In this document: positions 43,683 through 52,785 of the stretch, piece by piece | Position numbering within the stretch: position 1 is the stretch's first letter | Layout: every line of letters begins with the position of its first letter | DNA from: CATOSP01 sp034422355 | GTDB taxonomy: Bacteria; Chloroflexota; Dehalococcoidia; Lucifugimonadales; UBA3495 | Direction: 5' to 3' | Length of the DNA: 64,000 nt | Assembly: GCA_034422355.1 (NCBI GenBank) | Contig: DAOUJS010000008.1 | Span: 12,051 to 76,050, forward strand | Notes under the pieces: model-generated | What the model saw: only the letters and a program-made list of their open reading frames with translations | Database searches by the model: none | What the model was told of the DNA's origin: nothing | Program-made: the position numbers and the translations under genes

Positions 43683-44345
43683 GTGCAGCCAGCGATGGAT
43701 GCCACACTAACGGCAGTTGGGACTAGCCTGTATGCCCCTGCCATAGAGAATTCGGTTGGATACGACAGCGCTGCAGATTTGCGTCTGGCGCAACACTCTG
43801 ACCTTGAGTTGCTGGCAAGCAGGAAAGAATACATCGACCGCTATGTTCTCGTCCCGATCTTGGAAAGCGATGACATATTCGCTGCTTTTTCTGACAAGAG
43901 GACAGAATACAAGGATTGGCGGAATGCTTGGGTTTCTGCACTTGCCGATGAAGCAAGAGCCCAAAATATCGACATTGAAAGCGTTTTGGCAATGCAGGAT
44001 GCCCAGGACGACCACCTGAAAAAAATCTTTACTGGCTCACATGAGCGGCTTGGTGAGCCAGCGGTGCGGGCGTTGGTGGGCGCAGTAAGCCTTAAGAAAA
44101 TTGTAAGAAATGCCACGATGCCTTATAGCGAAGGATGGCCGGAGGAATCTTGGCGCTACATCGCGCACCTGTTTGCTAGTAGCGAACTCTGCATGATTGG
44201 GGTGCTTCATCATCTGGCTACTGGTATCGGCCGGAATGAAAACGTGCAGACACTGGCTGATTGGAGTTTCATTTACACCGACGATGCGTATAGCGAAGCG
44301 GGTTACTACGGGCCAGACGCTGCCAGTCTTGAAGGGAAAAAGTAA
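43683..44345 (+). CDS. Unknown protein, first gene of a coupled pair
   Basis: A 220-residue soluble protein starting at GTG after GGAGGG. It is rich in Ala/Asp/Glu, with a helical middle part (DIFAAFSDKRTEYKDWRNAWV, about residues 60-80) and aromatic later segments (SWRYIAHLFASSELCMIGVL). No family is recognised. Lower GC than its neighbours suggests transfer. Its TAA overlaps the ATG of the next gene (TAATG), so the two are coupled. Confidence 0.72.
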   Translation: MQPAMDATLTAVGTSLYAPAIENSVGYDSAADLRLAQHSDLELLASRKEYIDRYVLVPILESDDIFAAFSDKRTEYKDWRNAWVSALADEARAQNIDIESVLAMQDAQDDHLKKIFTGSHERLGEPAVRALVGAVSLKKIVRNATMPYSEGWPEESWRYIAHLFASSELCMIGVLHHLATGIGRNENVQTLADWSFIYTDDAYSEAGYYGPDAASLEGKK

Positions 44346-44629
44346 TGTCTTTGGGCGACCCAATTCTCAGTGAGGCGGCTGAACTGTTCCTGAATGAACT
44401 GCCCGAAGACATACGAAACGACTGCCGGGACGTGATGATGAATCGACTCGTTGATGGCCTCGAACAATACACCCCTACCACTAGGAGGGGGCAAATTGAC
44501 CGGATAATCCAGGGCTGGCACTTCCGGTGCAGAATCTTGAATTCAAATGCCATCAGAGTAGACACGATATTTTTCAGCCCCAACAGCCCGCTTCACCCGA
44601 TGAATAGGTGGGGATTCATACCTCCATAG
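44345..44629 (+). CDS. Unknown small protein, second gene of the pair
   Basis: A 94-residue protein with an acidic helical N-terminal half (AAELFLNELPEDIRNDCRDV) and a more basic, beta-like C-terminal half (GWHFRCRILNSNAIRVDTIF). The size pairing with the previous gene (220 + 94 residues), coupling, and location next to a decayed methyltransferase are reminiscent of toxin-antitoxin or defence modules. No family was recognised. Confidence 0.65.
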   Translation: MSLGDPILSEAAELFLNELPEDIRNDCRDVMMNRLVDGLEQYTPTTRRGQIDRIIQGWHFRCRILNSNAIRVDTIFFSPNSPLHPMNRWGFIPP

Positions 44630-44732
44630 AGGTTCGGGTGGCGCACCCCACAAACTCCCGGCCCCACTGACATTTGCCCCTTCCCAACCCCCGACCCGCT
44701 GCTCTGTCATATATTCATGGGAGACGGACCAG

Positions 44733-44764
44733 GTGATGGGCACTGTGGGGAGTGTGCCCATCAC
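44733..44764. repeat. 11-bp inverted repeat in intergenic DNA
   Basis: GTGATGGGCAC and GTGCCCATCAC form a perfect 11-bp stem with a 10-base spacer about 100 bases after the unknown pair. No T-run follows. It could be a terminator-like or protein-binding site. Confidence 0.5.
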
Positions 44765-44933
44765 GGGCAACCAGGCCAACCCGCCGGAAATGGGGAAATG
44801 TCCGGATTTGACCGGAAAATCCAAATTCCCCCAGAAATCCGCCGCCGGGCTGCCCCACGTTGAACGCCCCATGAGTCTTGTCTATAATTAGCCCAACATT
44901 CCGCCAGTCCGCTGGCATAGAGGGGTAAGTCCC

Positions 44934-45050
44934 GTGGCCAACCAGACCGGCAAACGCTATAGCTGCTCCAAGTGCGGTGCCGAGTTCATCGTTACCAAGG
45001 GCGGTGAGGGAACCATCAACTGTTGCAGAGAACCCATGCAGCAGAAGTAA
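44934..45050 (+). CDS. Desulforedoxin-like miniprotein, copy 1
   Basis: A 38-residue protein (GTG start, AGGGG site upstream) that reads GKRYSCSKCGAEFIVTK, then GEGTINCCREPM. The Cys-x-x-Cys ... Cys-Cys pattern is that of desulforedoxin-type iron or zinc ribbon domains, as in the N terminus of desulfoferrodoxin. A longer paralogue follows 50 bases downstream. Confidence 0.78.
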   Translation: MANQTGKRYSCSKCGAEFIVTKGGEGTINCCREPMQQK

Positions 45051-45100
45051 ACAGCGGCCAATCTCCGGCCCTCATACCCCGTAGTCAAGGAGGCCCCCAT

Positions 45101-45244
45101 ATGGCAAATGAGTTGGGCAAACGCTACGTCTGCGAAACCTGTGGCAGCAGCGTTCTATGTACCAAGAGCGGTGAAGGAGTGATCAACTGCTGCGACGTCG
45201 AAATGGAGTTGCAGCAACCTCGCAAGCTGCCCTCTTCAGACTAG
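45101..45244 (+). CDS. Desulforedoxin-like miniprotein, copy 2
   Basis: A 47-residue protein after AAGGAGG. It repeats the layout of copy 1: GKRYVCETCGSSVLCTKSGEGVINCCDVEM, with the Cys-x-x-Cys and Cys-Cys pairs in the same places and a short extra tail (QQPRKLPSSD). Tandem duplication is clear from the sequence. The product should bind one iron or zinc. It ends just before the ammonium transporter gene. Confidence 0.82.
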   Translation: MANELGKRYVCETCGSSVLCTKSGEGVINCCDVEMELQQPRKLPSSD

Positions 45245-45247
45245 CTC

Positions 45248-46690
45248 ATGTTGAAGTTCGGCGCATGGCCCCATGCGCGAATGACGGCATCTGAAATGAC
45301 AACCGGCGGCCTGGCCAGATTCCTTCGGAACCACTCCCGGCTCGCCCTCATCGCGTTGGCGGGGATCGTATCCATGGGCGTCGTCTTCGCCTGGCCATCC
45401 GCCGCCCACGCCGCCGGGGTAGACCCTGAGACCCAGTTCGTCCTCAACACCTTCGCCTTCCTCATCTGGGGCGCGCTGGTGATGTGGATGTGCGCCGGGT
45501 TCACCATGCTCGAGGCAGGGTCGGTGCGCACCAAGAACGCATCGATGATCTGCCTCAAGAACATCGGCCTCTACGCCATCGCCGGGCTGGCCTTCTTCTT
45601 CATCGGCTACAACCTCATGTACGTCGATGTCTGGCACGTCATCGGCGGCTTCAAGCTCCTCTACGGCCCCTCCGCCGACGAGGCTGCCCTCGTCCAGGGG
45701 CAGGAAGACGCCCTCCCCGCCGTGGTCGAGAGCGGCAAGGCCGTCATGTCCGATTGGTTCTTCCAGATGGTCTTCGTTGCCACCACCGCCTCCATCGTCT
45801 CCGGTACCCTGGCCGAGCGGGTCAACATGTGGTCCTTCTTCATCTTCACCCTGCTGTTGACCGCCTTCATCTATCCCGTCGTCGGCGCATGGACCTGGGG
45901 AGGCGGCTGGCTGGCCGAAATGGAGTTCACCGACTTCGCCGGCTCCACCATCGTCCACAGTACCGGGGGCTGGGCTGCCCTGGCCGGGGCGATGGTGGTC
46001 GGCCCCCGGCTGGGCAAGTTCCGCCGCGACGGCGGCGCGCGTCCCACCCCCCCGTCCAACGTCGTGCTGGTCACTCTTGGCGTCTTCATCCTGTGGTTCG
46101 GCTGGTTCGGCTTCAACGGGGGATCCCAGTTGGCCCTGGGCAGCGCCGTCGATGCCGTGTGGATGAGCATCGTCCTGGCCAACACCAACCTGGCCGCTGC
46201 TGCCGGAGTGATCGCCGCCCTGGCCCTCTCCCGGCCCCTCTTCGGTCGCATCGACCTGTTCACCTGCCTGAACGGCGCGCTGGCCGGGCTGGTCGCCATC
46301 ACCGCCGGGCCCAACTTCGTTGACCATTACTGGGCGGTCATAATCGGCGCAATCGGCGGCGCTATCTGTACCGGCGGCCTCAAGTTCCTGGAGATAGTCA
46401 AAGTCGACGATGTGGTCGGTGCGGTCCCGGTCCACCTGTTCGCCGGAATCTGGGGGACCCTGGCCGTCTGCATAACCACCGGCGGGGACATCCTGGTCCA
46501 GCTTGCCGGCATAGCCTCCGTCGGCGTGTTCGTCTTCGGCATCTCGTGGGGCGCATGGCGTGTGCTGGCATGGACTCTGGGCGCCCGCGTCTCCGAGCAG
46601 GTGGAACAGCTAGGCCAGGATGCCGCCGAGCTGGGCATCGAAGCCTACCCCGAATTCGTCCTAATGCCCGACCTCCCCGACGACGACTAG
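45248..46690 (+). CDS. amt: Ammonium transporter, Amt family
   Basis: A 480-residue membrane protein with a signal-peptide-like N terminus (LALIALAGIVSMGVVFAWPSAAHA) and eleven further helices. Amt signatures are AGFTMLEAGSVRTKN, WTWGGGWL, the twin-histidine pair (HSTGG near residue 240 and VHLFAGIWGT near residue 400) and DDVVGAVPVH. It conducts ammonium. No GlnK regulator gene follows. The start is not decided: ATG 45248 has no clear site, and later ATG codons (45281, 45296) are possible. Confidence 0.9.
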   Translation: MLKFGAWPHARMTASEMTTGGLARFLRNHSRLALIALAGIVSMGVVFAWPSAAHAAGVDPETQFVLNTFAFLIWGALVMWMCAGFTMLEAGSVRTKNASMICLKNIGLYAIAGLAFFFIGYNLMYVDVWHVIGGFKLLYGPSADEAALVQGQEDALPAVVESGKAVMSDWFFQMVFVATTASIVSGTLAERVNMWSFFIFTLLLTAFIYPVVGAWTWGGGWLAEMEFTDFAGSTIVHSTGGWAALAGAMVVGPRLGKFRRDGGARPTPPSNVVLVTLGVFILWFGWFGFNGGSQLALGSAVDAVWMSIVLANTNLAAAAGVIAALALSRPLFGRIDLFTCLNGALAGLVAITAGPNFVDHYWAVIIGAIGGAICTGGLKFLEIVKVDDVVGAVPVHLFAGIWGTLAVCITTGGDILVQLAGIASVGVFVFGISWGAWRVLAWTLGARVSEQVEQLGQDAAELGIEAYPEFVLMPDLPDDD

Positions 46691-46814
46691 GGCGTGTGGA
46701 CATTCAGACAGCGGACTGCCTCCCGGTTTTTACTCAGGGACAACGAAGCTCAACATCGTACGTTGGGTTAGCCTTACCTGAGTTGATGGGAGAGCATTAT
46801 CGTTTGCGACTACG

Positions 46815-46843
46815 AAGGGGCGCGCCAATGCGCCCCTTTTTGT
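46815..46843 (+). terminator. Intrinsic terminator after amt
   Basis: AAGGGGCGC / GCGCCCCTT, a 9-bp stem with a 6-base loop, followed by TTTTGTTGTT. Confidence 0.85.
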
Positions 46844-46845
46844 TG

Positions 46846-47094
46846 TTAGAGGGAGACGAGGAAAATGACGGCGAAGACCAAGGTAATCGCGGCGGACAGG
46901 ACCGCCAGAAACATGGCGTGGCCAGGGTCCTTCTCGCCCTGGCCGGAGACCGCGTCCCGGAGGGCCATGAACATGAAGCCCCAGACGCGGCGGTTATGAC
47001 CAGGAAGGCGTACTGTAAAAGGGTGAAGTTCATGTGGTCCCATAACGGATTGGGTGATTTCTTGTGAGGCGGTGGCGTCACGGTTTACCATCAT
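46846..47094 (-). CDS. Small hypothetical protein with C-terminal membrane helix
   Basis: An 82-residue protein starting at ATG 47094, which overlaps the preceding gene's stop by 4 bases (ATGA). The N-terminal half is soluble; the C terminus contains one hydrophobic helix (HAMFLAVLSAAITLVFAVIF). No family recognised. It is coupled to the lipoprotein gene upstream. Confidence 0.6.
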   Translation of the reverse strand: MMVNRDATASQEITQSVMGPHELHPFTVRLPGHNRRVWGFMFMALRDAVSGQGEKDPGHAMFLAVLSAAITLVFAVIFLVSL

Positions 47095-47483
47095 CGCTTT
47101 CTCTCCCCTTCGATTATGACGACGTTCCGGGTGGCTGAAACTCCCGCATGGGCGAAGAAGGCCCATAGTTGGCTGAGGTCGTCTTTATCTACGACGTGGA
47201 TATAGATGTAGTAGGAGTCTTCGTGGAGGTAGACGTTGATGACGCTGGGGAGGTCGGTGATGTTGTGCTCGATTAGTTTCTCCCATTTTCTCTCCGCTGA
47301 TTTGCCGCTTTCAGACAGGACATCTTTGATGGCGAAGCCGTGCTCCAGCGTTGGCAGGGGCGTTGGCACTGGCCGGGTGGGTCCTGTTTGAACCTGGTCA
47401 GGGTTGGAACCGGGAGTCGCAGCGGCACAGGCCGCTGCGACTGTGATCCAGAGGGTCATCAGGGTGAGCATTAAGATTTTCAT
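47091..47483 (-). CDS. Hypothetical lipoprotein
   Basis: A 130-residue protein with a lipoprotein signal (ILMLTLMTLWITVAAAC, Cys about 19), a Pro/Thr-rich linker, and a small soluble domain (SVINVYLHEDSYYIYIHVVDKDD) with no family match. GAGGAGACC precedes the ATG. Downstream neighbour of the interrupted serine protease. Confidence 0.7.
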   Translation of the reverse strand: MKILMLTLMTLWITVAAACAAATPGSNPDQVQTGPTRPVPTPLPTLEHGFAIKDVLSESGKSAERKWEKLIEHNITDLPSVINVYLHEDSYYIYIHVVDKDDLSQLWAFFAHAGVSATRNVVIIEGERKR

Positions 47484-47492
47484 GGTCTCCTC

Positions 47493-48776
47493 TTAGCAGC
47501 TATAGGGTGAGGCGCAGGAGCGCCAGTTGTCGTCCTCCCCGAGGTCCTGGTAGACGTTTACCAGCGGGGATATGATGCTCTTTCTCGTGTTGGCAAACTT
47601 GCCGACATGAATACCGTACAACCTGACGTCGGTTTCCGAACCGGCCAGCTCGTAGTAGGGGGATCCGCTGTCGCCTCCGTGGGAAGTTATGTTGATGAGG
47701 TATTGGCAGAGGAGCATCCGGTTGTTTCCCTCGTCGATGTTCTCGCAGGTGTCACTTATGTTCCCGAAGACGTAGCCGCTGCTCCTGCCGAACCGCCGCA
47801 GAGGTTTGCCCGGGTAAACAGTCCCTCCTTCGTATTTCACTTTTAGCTGGTCTCCGGTGGCTACGTCCACGGCATTGTTGGCGGTTGGCTTGGCGATGTA
47901 GCCGCGTCCGTAGCTGACACCGGAGTCGAACCGTATGAATGCGGAGTCGGACTTTCGGCATGTTTTACCTGTTGGGCAGCCGGTGATGGCGGAGAAGGCC
48001 GGGTCTACGGACTCATTGCCTACTTTGTGGCTTGCATTGGCGCTGCTCGGCTGGTAGAAGGCGATGCTCGTGCTACCGCCGTCCCAGTCATCTTCGGTGC
48101 AGTGCCCGGCTGTGACGAAGCCGGCGACTCCGGCTTTTTCGGTAACGAAGCCTATGGAGCAGAGGTGGTGCTCTGCGCTCTTTACTTGGTAGGCTCCCAT
48201 CATCTCGTTGTTCCGGGCTCTCTGCCGGAGCGTCTGCTCTTTCACCATCCTTTCCCGTTGCGTGATGTTAACGGCGGCGTGTGGTATTTCGAGCTTCGTG
48301 AGTATCGCCAGGATTTCACTTTTCTTCGACAAGTCGAGAATGCCGATTTCCAGGCGATTGCTTTGCTCCTCCAGGTCTGTGGCGACAACGCTGGAGTGGC
48401 CCCATACGTCGTTTTGCATGGAGGAGTACCATGTTTGGAGCTGGGTCATGGTGTAGTCACCGCTGACTATGTTGAGTCGGGCGTTCGTATTGGTCCCGAA
48501 CTTGTCCTGTACGGCATCACGGGCGTCGGACTGTTTTTCTGTGTTAGTCTCGTCGCTGGTGAGGAAGATGTTGAGGACATCGCCGTCATCGTCTTTGGTG
48601 AAGTAGAAGCCACCGAACTCGGGGACGGTGCTACCGATTTCAGCGAGGAGTTGGTTGTTGTCCTTGTGCGTGGTGGGGTTCAGGTTCTCGCCGGTGTCTT
48701 AGGCGCCAGCGTAGCTCGTTCCTGCGATGAGCAGGGCAAGCACAGCTATGGCTGCAAAGAGCTTCGTGGAGAACAT
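47493..48776 (-). pseudogene. Secreted S1 serine protease with in-frame TAA after the signal peptide
   Basis: From ATG 48776 (GGAGG upstream) a signal peptide of 25 residues reads LFAAIAVLALLIAGTSYAGA, then codon 26 is TAA (48701-48699). The frame stays open afterwards through a propeptide-like region (NLNPTTHKDNNQLLAEIG) and an S1 trypsin/streptogrisin-like domain with catalytic His in FVTAGHCTED, Asp in KSDSAFIRF and Ser in SHGGDSGSPYY. The intact second part alone (47493-48449) would start at an internal ATG without export signal. One nonsense change has apparently disabled secretion. Confidence 0.65.
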
Positions 48777-48824
48777 TGGGGATACCTCCGTTAAAGTGTG
48801 GTAGCCGGGGGCACTTTGTTGATG

Positions 48825-48932
48825 TTAGCGATCAACGACGGAGGTACATATATGCCAATGGGGAGAGAAGCCGGTCGTGGCGACCGGGAGAAGGATGAGT
48901 TCGAGGGTCGTGGGTAGCCTGGACAACGCCAC
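48825..48932 (-). CDS. Very small possible protein, in gap 48777-49110
   Basis: A 35-residue frame begins with GTG after AAGGAGGTGATGCA, a very strong ribosome binding site, and reads ELILLPVATTGFSPHWHICT in its second half. No homology is recognised. On the other strand another short frame (48852 onward) has a GGAGG site. The rest of the gap has no gene, only the terminator at 49057. Confidence 0.25.
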   Translation of the reverse strand: MALSRLPTTLELILLPVATTGFSPHWHICTSVVDR

Positions 48933-49056
48933 TGCATCACCTCCTTTTTGGTCGAGACTGCGGGGCAGTATATGTGAAATGTAGATGTTTTATAGTAGGG
49001 AAATCCCTACGTTTTTGCCTGAATGTCCACACCCCCTAGTCGGCATCCAAAGAGAA

Positions 49057-49080
49057 AGGCCCCGGAATGTTCCGGGGCCT
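49057..49080. terminator. Intrinsic terminator of the LLM gene
   Basis: AGGCCCCGGAA / TTCCGGGGCCT, an 11-bp palindrome with two central bases, about 30 bases after the minus-strand LLM gene's stop; on the minus strand it is followed by TTTCTCTTT. Confidence 0.8.
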
Positions 49081-49110
49081 CCTTAACGCAACAGCTAGGC
49101 CAGTCACATC

Positions 49111-50181
49111 CTACTGGAAGTACGGGATCACGTGCCGCCCCATCAGCTTGATCGAGTCCATGATCCGGGTATGTTCCAGGTTCCCCGGCTGCACGAAGCA
49201 TAGCACCTGGTCCACCCCCGCCTCCTGGTACTTCTTCATCACCTCGATAATGGTGTCCGGGCTGCCCATTGCGAAAGCCCCCGACGCCAGATGGTCCTCC
49301 GCCGTCTTGTCGGCCCGCTCCGTCTGCACCGCATCCACCGCGAAGCGGTAGGAATCGGGCACCTTCCGGCCCGCCCAAGGCGCATAGAGGTTCTCCGCCT
49401 GCTGCACGAACCACGCCCCCTCCTGCCCGCCGATGCGCCGCGCCTCCTCATCGTCCTCGCCGCAATGCACGATGCACAGGGCCGCGACCTGGTCGTTGAC
49501 GAAAGCGCCCACCGGCTCGGCGTTCTTCACCGCCTCCTTGTATGCCGCGACCCGCTCCTCCATCTGGGCGTAGCCGCCCAGGTTGAAGCACAGCACCCCC
49601 AACCCCAATTCCCCGGCTTGGCGGAAGGAATCGGGCTGGCTACAGGCCACCCACAGCGGCGGATGCGGATTCTGCACTGGCTTGGGGATGACTGACCGCT
49701 CCGGGATGTTGAAGAACTCCCCCTGGTGCGAGAAGGGGTCCTCGGTCCACATCTTGGGTATCATACCGATGGCTTCCCGCCACTGGGCCCTGGTCTGCTC
49801 CGGGTCAACCTCGAACCCGTCCATCTCGATCAGGGTCGTTGACCGCCCCGTGCCCAGGTCCATGCGGCCGTCGCTGAGGATGTCCAGCACCGCCGCCCGC
49901 TCCGCCACCCTGACGGGATGGTTGTACTGCCCAGGCAACAGCGCCACGGCGTGGCCGATGCGGATGCGCTTGGTGCGTTGCGAGATGGCTCCGTAGAGCA
50001 CCTCCGGCGCGGAGCAGTGGGAGAACTCCCGCAGGAAGTGGTGCTCCACCGTCCAGAAATAATCGAACCCTACCTCATCCGCCAGGTCCACCTGGGCCAG
50101 CACCTGCTTGTACCGCTCCGCCTCAACGCCGGGATAGTGTGGCTCCGGTATCTGAATCTCGTACATCAATCCGAATTTCAT
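49111..50181 (-). CDS. LLM-class flavin-dependent oxidoreductase (bacterial luciferase-like)
   Basis: A 356-residue luciferase-like protein starting MKFGLMYEIQIPEP, with the family pattern GFDYFWTVEHHFLREFSHCSAPEVL (residues 36-60, EHH characteristic of alkanal monooxygenase-like enzymes), RIRIGHAVALLPGQYNHPVRVAERAAVLD, and SDGRMDLGTGRS. A distinct subgroup from the two other LLM genes. Role: oxidation of a small organic with FMN/F420; substrate unknown. Confidence 0.88.
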   Translation of the reverse strand: MKFGLMYEIQIPEPHYPGVEAERYKQVLAQVDLADEVGFDYFWTVEHHFLREFSHCSAPEVLYGAISQRTKRIRIGHAVALLPGQYNHPVRVAERAAVLDILSDGRMDLGTGRSTTLIEMDGFEVDPEQTRAQWREAIGMIPKMWTEDPFSHQGEFFNIPERSVIPKPVQNPHPPLWVACSQPDSFRQAGELGLGVLCFNLGGYAQMEERVAAYKEAVKNAEPVGAFVNDQVAALCIVHCGEDDEEARRIGGQEGAWFVQQAENLYAPWAGRKVPDSYRFAVDAVQTERADKTAEDHLASGAFAMGSPDTIIEVMKKYQEAGVDQVLCFVQPGNLEHTRIMDSIKLMGRHVIPYFQ

Positions 50182-50355
50182 ACCCTGTATTCCTCACAGC
50201 GTAACTTTGCGGCCATTCTAGCACAGGGTCATCTACAACGCAGGTTGAAATCAGTGGCAGAGGCCAGTTGACACCTAACCATCTCCGACGGGCACAATAC
50301 GGGACAGCGAACCAGTACCGCCTATACACGCGACCACGGAGATTCTCGTAAAGTC

Positions 50356-51006
50356 ATGCCCGATTTAACTATTGATACCCTCAAGTCAGAAGCCAATGTA
50401 TTTGCGGAAGCCGAATCACGACATGAAGAGCCCAGCTTGTACTGGGTGACGGACGGCAAAGCCATCGGGACATATTTCGAGCAGAAGTTTCGAGCCTATC
50501 TCAAGGGACAGTACGATTATGAGGAGGGATCATCAGCCAAGGGCATTGATTTCCCCGGTCTCGCCACCGATATGAAGGTGACGAGTATCCGGCAGCCTCA
50601 GTCCTCTTCTCCGTACAGGTCAGCCCGCCAGAAGATATACGGACTCGGGCATTCGCTTCTGGTCTTCGTTTATGCAAAGGCTGACAATACCGTCAGTGAG
50701 ACCGGACGGCTAGATATAAGACATGTTGTATTCGTGGAGGCAAACCGGACAGCTGATTACCAAATGACCACAGGGATAACCAACATACTTCAAAACAGCG
50801 GCAACAAGGACGACCTCATCGCTTTTATGATGGATCGGATGCTTCCGGTAGATGACATCGAAGCGTCAAACCTGGCAGACGAACTGCTGGAGACCCCTCC
50901 GGCGATAGGATACCTCACGATTTCCAACGCCCTCCAGTGGCGGCTGCAATTCCGCCGTGTAATAAGCGAGGCCGACATTGTTACTGGAGTGGTCCGCGTC
51001 AAGTGA
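50356..51006 (+). CDS. Putative type II restriction endonuclease
   Basis: A 216-residue protein. A PD-(D/E)XK-like catalytic core is visible: YFEQKFRAYLKGQYDYEEGSSAKGIDFPGL then ATDMKVTSIR (Asp followed by D-x-K, about residues 60-80). It overlaps the methyltransferase gene by 4 bases (GTGA), the usual R-M coupling. Lower GC than the core genes. The specificity is unknown. Confidence 0.75.
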   Translation: MPDLTIDTLKSEANVFAEAESRHEEPSLYWVTDGKAIGTYFEQKFRAYLKGQYDYEEGSSAKGIDFPGLATDMKVTSIRQPQSSSPYRSARQKIYGLGHSLLVFVYAKADNTVSETGRLDIRHVVFVEANRTADYQMTTGITNILQNSGNKDDLIAFMMDRMLPVDDIEASNLADELLETPPAIGYLTISNALQWRLQFRRVISEADIVTGVVRVK

Positions 51007-52511
51007 AGCAAATTAAAACACGGCGCAAGGTTGAATTTGGCGATTTTCAGACCCCCTTGCCGCTTGCCAAATCAGTCTGTGCCCTCATTGGCAATACCGG
51101 TTTTAAGCCGTCTACGATTATCGAACCTACCTGCGGGCAAGGAAACTTCTTGAGGGCAGCGCTTGGGATATTTCCGAATGCCAGGATAGTGGGCTATGAA
51201 TACGATCCAACGTATACTAGCCTGGCAATTGGCTCTGTGTCACGGTCTCCTCAAGCCACAGTCTACCGCAGCGATTTCTTCCTGACCGATTGGGATGCCG
51301 AACTGGAGCAGGTGGAAGATCCCTTGCTCGTACTTGGAAATCCGCCGTGGGTCACCAACTCCGTACTCGGTTCTATGGACGGGCGTAACATTCCCCCCAA
51401 GTCCAACTTGGATCGACTGCGAGGCATTGACGCCATCACTGGGAAGGCGAATTTCGATATATCGGAGTGGATGATTCGGGAAAATCTGCGATGGTTCGCT
51501 CACCGGGAGGGGGCCATTGCGGTGCTCTGCAAGACCAGTGTGGCACGCAGAATACTGTCATACGCATGGTCAACCCGCGCCCCCATCGCATCCGCATCAA
51601 TTTTCAGGATCAACGCAGACCGGGAGTTTGGTGCTTCGGTAGACGCATGTCTTCTGTATATCCGGCTAGCTCCAGAATCGGAAACCAACTCCTGTGACGT
51701 TTACGATGGTCTATCTTCATTGAGTCCGTCGTCACGTTTCGGGATCAAACATTCCACGCTCTTGTCTGGACTTGACCCTGCCGCTGCCAGTAGAGTGTCA
51801 GATCTTTACTCAAACACGCAAGCCGGTTGGCGGTCGGGCGTAAAGCATGACTGCCGGAAAGTGTTTGAGTTATCGATGAGAAACGGCGAATTGGTCAATG
51901 ATCTTGGTGAGACAGTCAGGGTGGAGTCCGAAAACATAGTATTTCCACTGTTAAAAGGTTCGGATTTGGCGAACCAACGGTATCCACACAAATATGTTTT
52001 GGTCCCAAATCGCTCAACTGATGAGTCTCCCTGTGACTTGCGGATTCGGGCCCCTCTGGTGTGGCGATACTTGGAAGCTCATGAATCCTTGCTCAATGCA
52101 CGTGGTAGTGCTATCTACAAGAATCGGCCAAAGTTTTCTGTTTTCGGCATTGGGCCGTATTCATTCACTCCCTGGAAAGTAGCTATATCCGGGCTTTACA
52201 AGAATCTACGGTTCTCCAAGGTAGGGCCGGTGGACGGGAAGCCCGTTTTATTGGACGATACATGTTACTTTTTCCCTTGCGACAGCGAAGAAGAATGCGA
52301 TTTGCTTTTCAAAGTCGTAACGTCGCCAGATGCGACCGCGTTTTGGTCATCCCTGGTATTTTGGGATTCAAAGCGGCCGATAACTGCGAAATTACTCAAC
52401 CAGCTTGACCTTGCAAAGTTATCTATACAAATGGGACTACAGATTCCGCTGACTTGGTCGTTCCAAAGCCGAAAGCGGCCCGCCACACTTGAAACCCAGA
52501 GACAGTTTTAG
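51003..52511 (+). CDS. N6-adenine DNA methyltransferase of a type II R-M system
   Basis: A 502-residue methyltransferase starting at GTG 51003. Motif I is IIEPTCGQGNFLRAAL (SAM binding, about residues 36-51) and motif IV is VLGNPPWVTN (catalytic NPPW, about residue 113), as in gamma-class N6-adenine enzymes, followed by a long target-recognition region. It would protect the site cut by the upstream endonuclease. Confidence 0.86.
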   Translation: MKQIKTRRKVEFGDFQTPLPLAKSVCALIGNTGFKPSTIIEPTCGQGNFLRAALGIFPNARIVGYEYDPTYTSLAIGSVSRSPQATVYRSDFFLTDWDAELEQVEDPLLVLGNPPWVTNSVLGSMDGRNIPPKSNLDRLRGIDAITGKANFDISEWMIRENLRWFAHREGAIAVLCKTSVARRILSYAWSTRAPIASASIFRINADREFGASVDACLLYIRLAPESETNSCDVYDGLSSLSPSSRFGIKHSTLLSGLDPAAASRVSDLYSNTQAGWRSGVKHDCRKVFELSMRNGELVNDLGETVRVESENIVFPLLKGSDLANQRYPHKYVLVPNRSTDESPCDLRIRAPLVWRYLEAHESLLNARGSAIYKNRPKFSVFGIGPYSFTPWKVAISGLYKNLRFSKVGPVDGKPVLLDDTCYFFPCDSEEECDLLFKVVTSPDATAFWSSLVFWDSKRPITAKLLNQLDLAKLSIQMGLQIPLTWSFQSRKRPATLETQRQF

Positions 52512-52785
52512 GTCAAATTCCCCATTCCAACCGCCGATGTCCCTGGCGTAACCGGGGCCGTCCGCTTTGGTCCAACAGACTATTATCGATAAACTCACCG
52601 GGTTGAAAGTTCTGGACGAGGGGCATCCGGGAACCTCAGCAGATTGTCCAACGCAGGCTCGACCTCTTTCAGGAGTTTAAGGCTCGCCTTCCGCATGGCT
52701 ATCATCATGCGGTGAATGTTCCAATCCTGCTACCGCCAGCCCACAACTTGAGCGGCCAACGCCAAGGCACTATACTGGCCCAGCC

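Noticed and set aside
45236..46435. 399-codon antisense frame over the amt gene
   Set aside because: It is an acidic low-complexity shadow of the GC-rich membrane protein gene.
48852..48917. Short plus-strand frame with a GGAGG site before the protease gene
   Set aside because: Only about 20 codons, extremely Arg/Gly-rich, no conservation can be judged.
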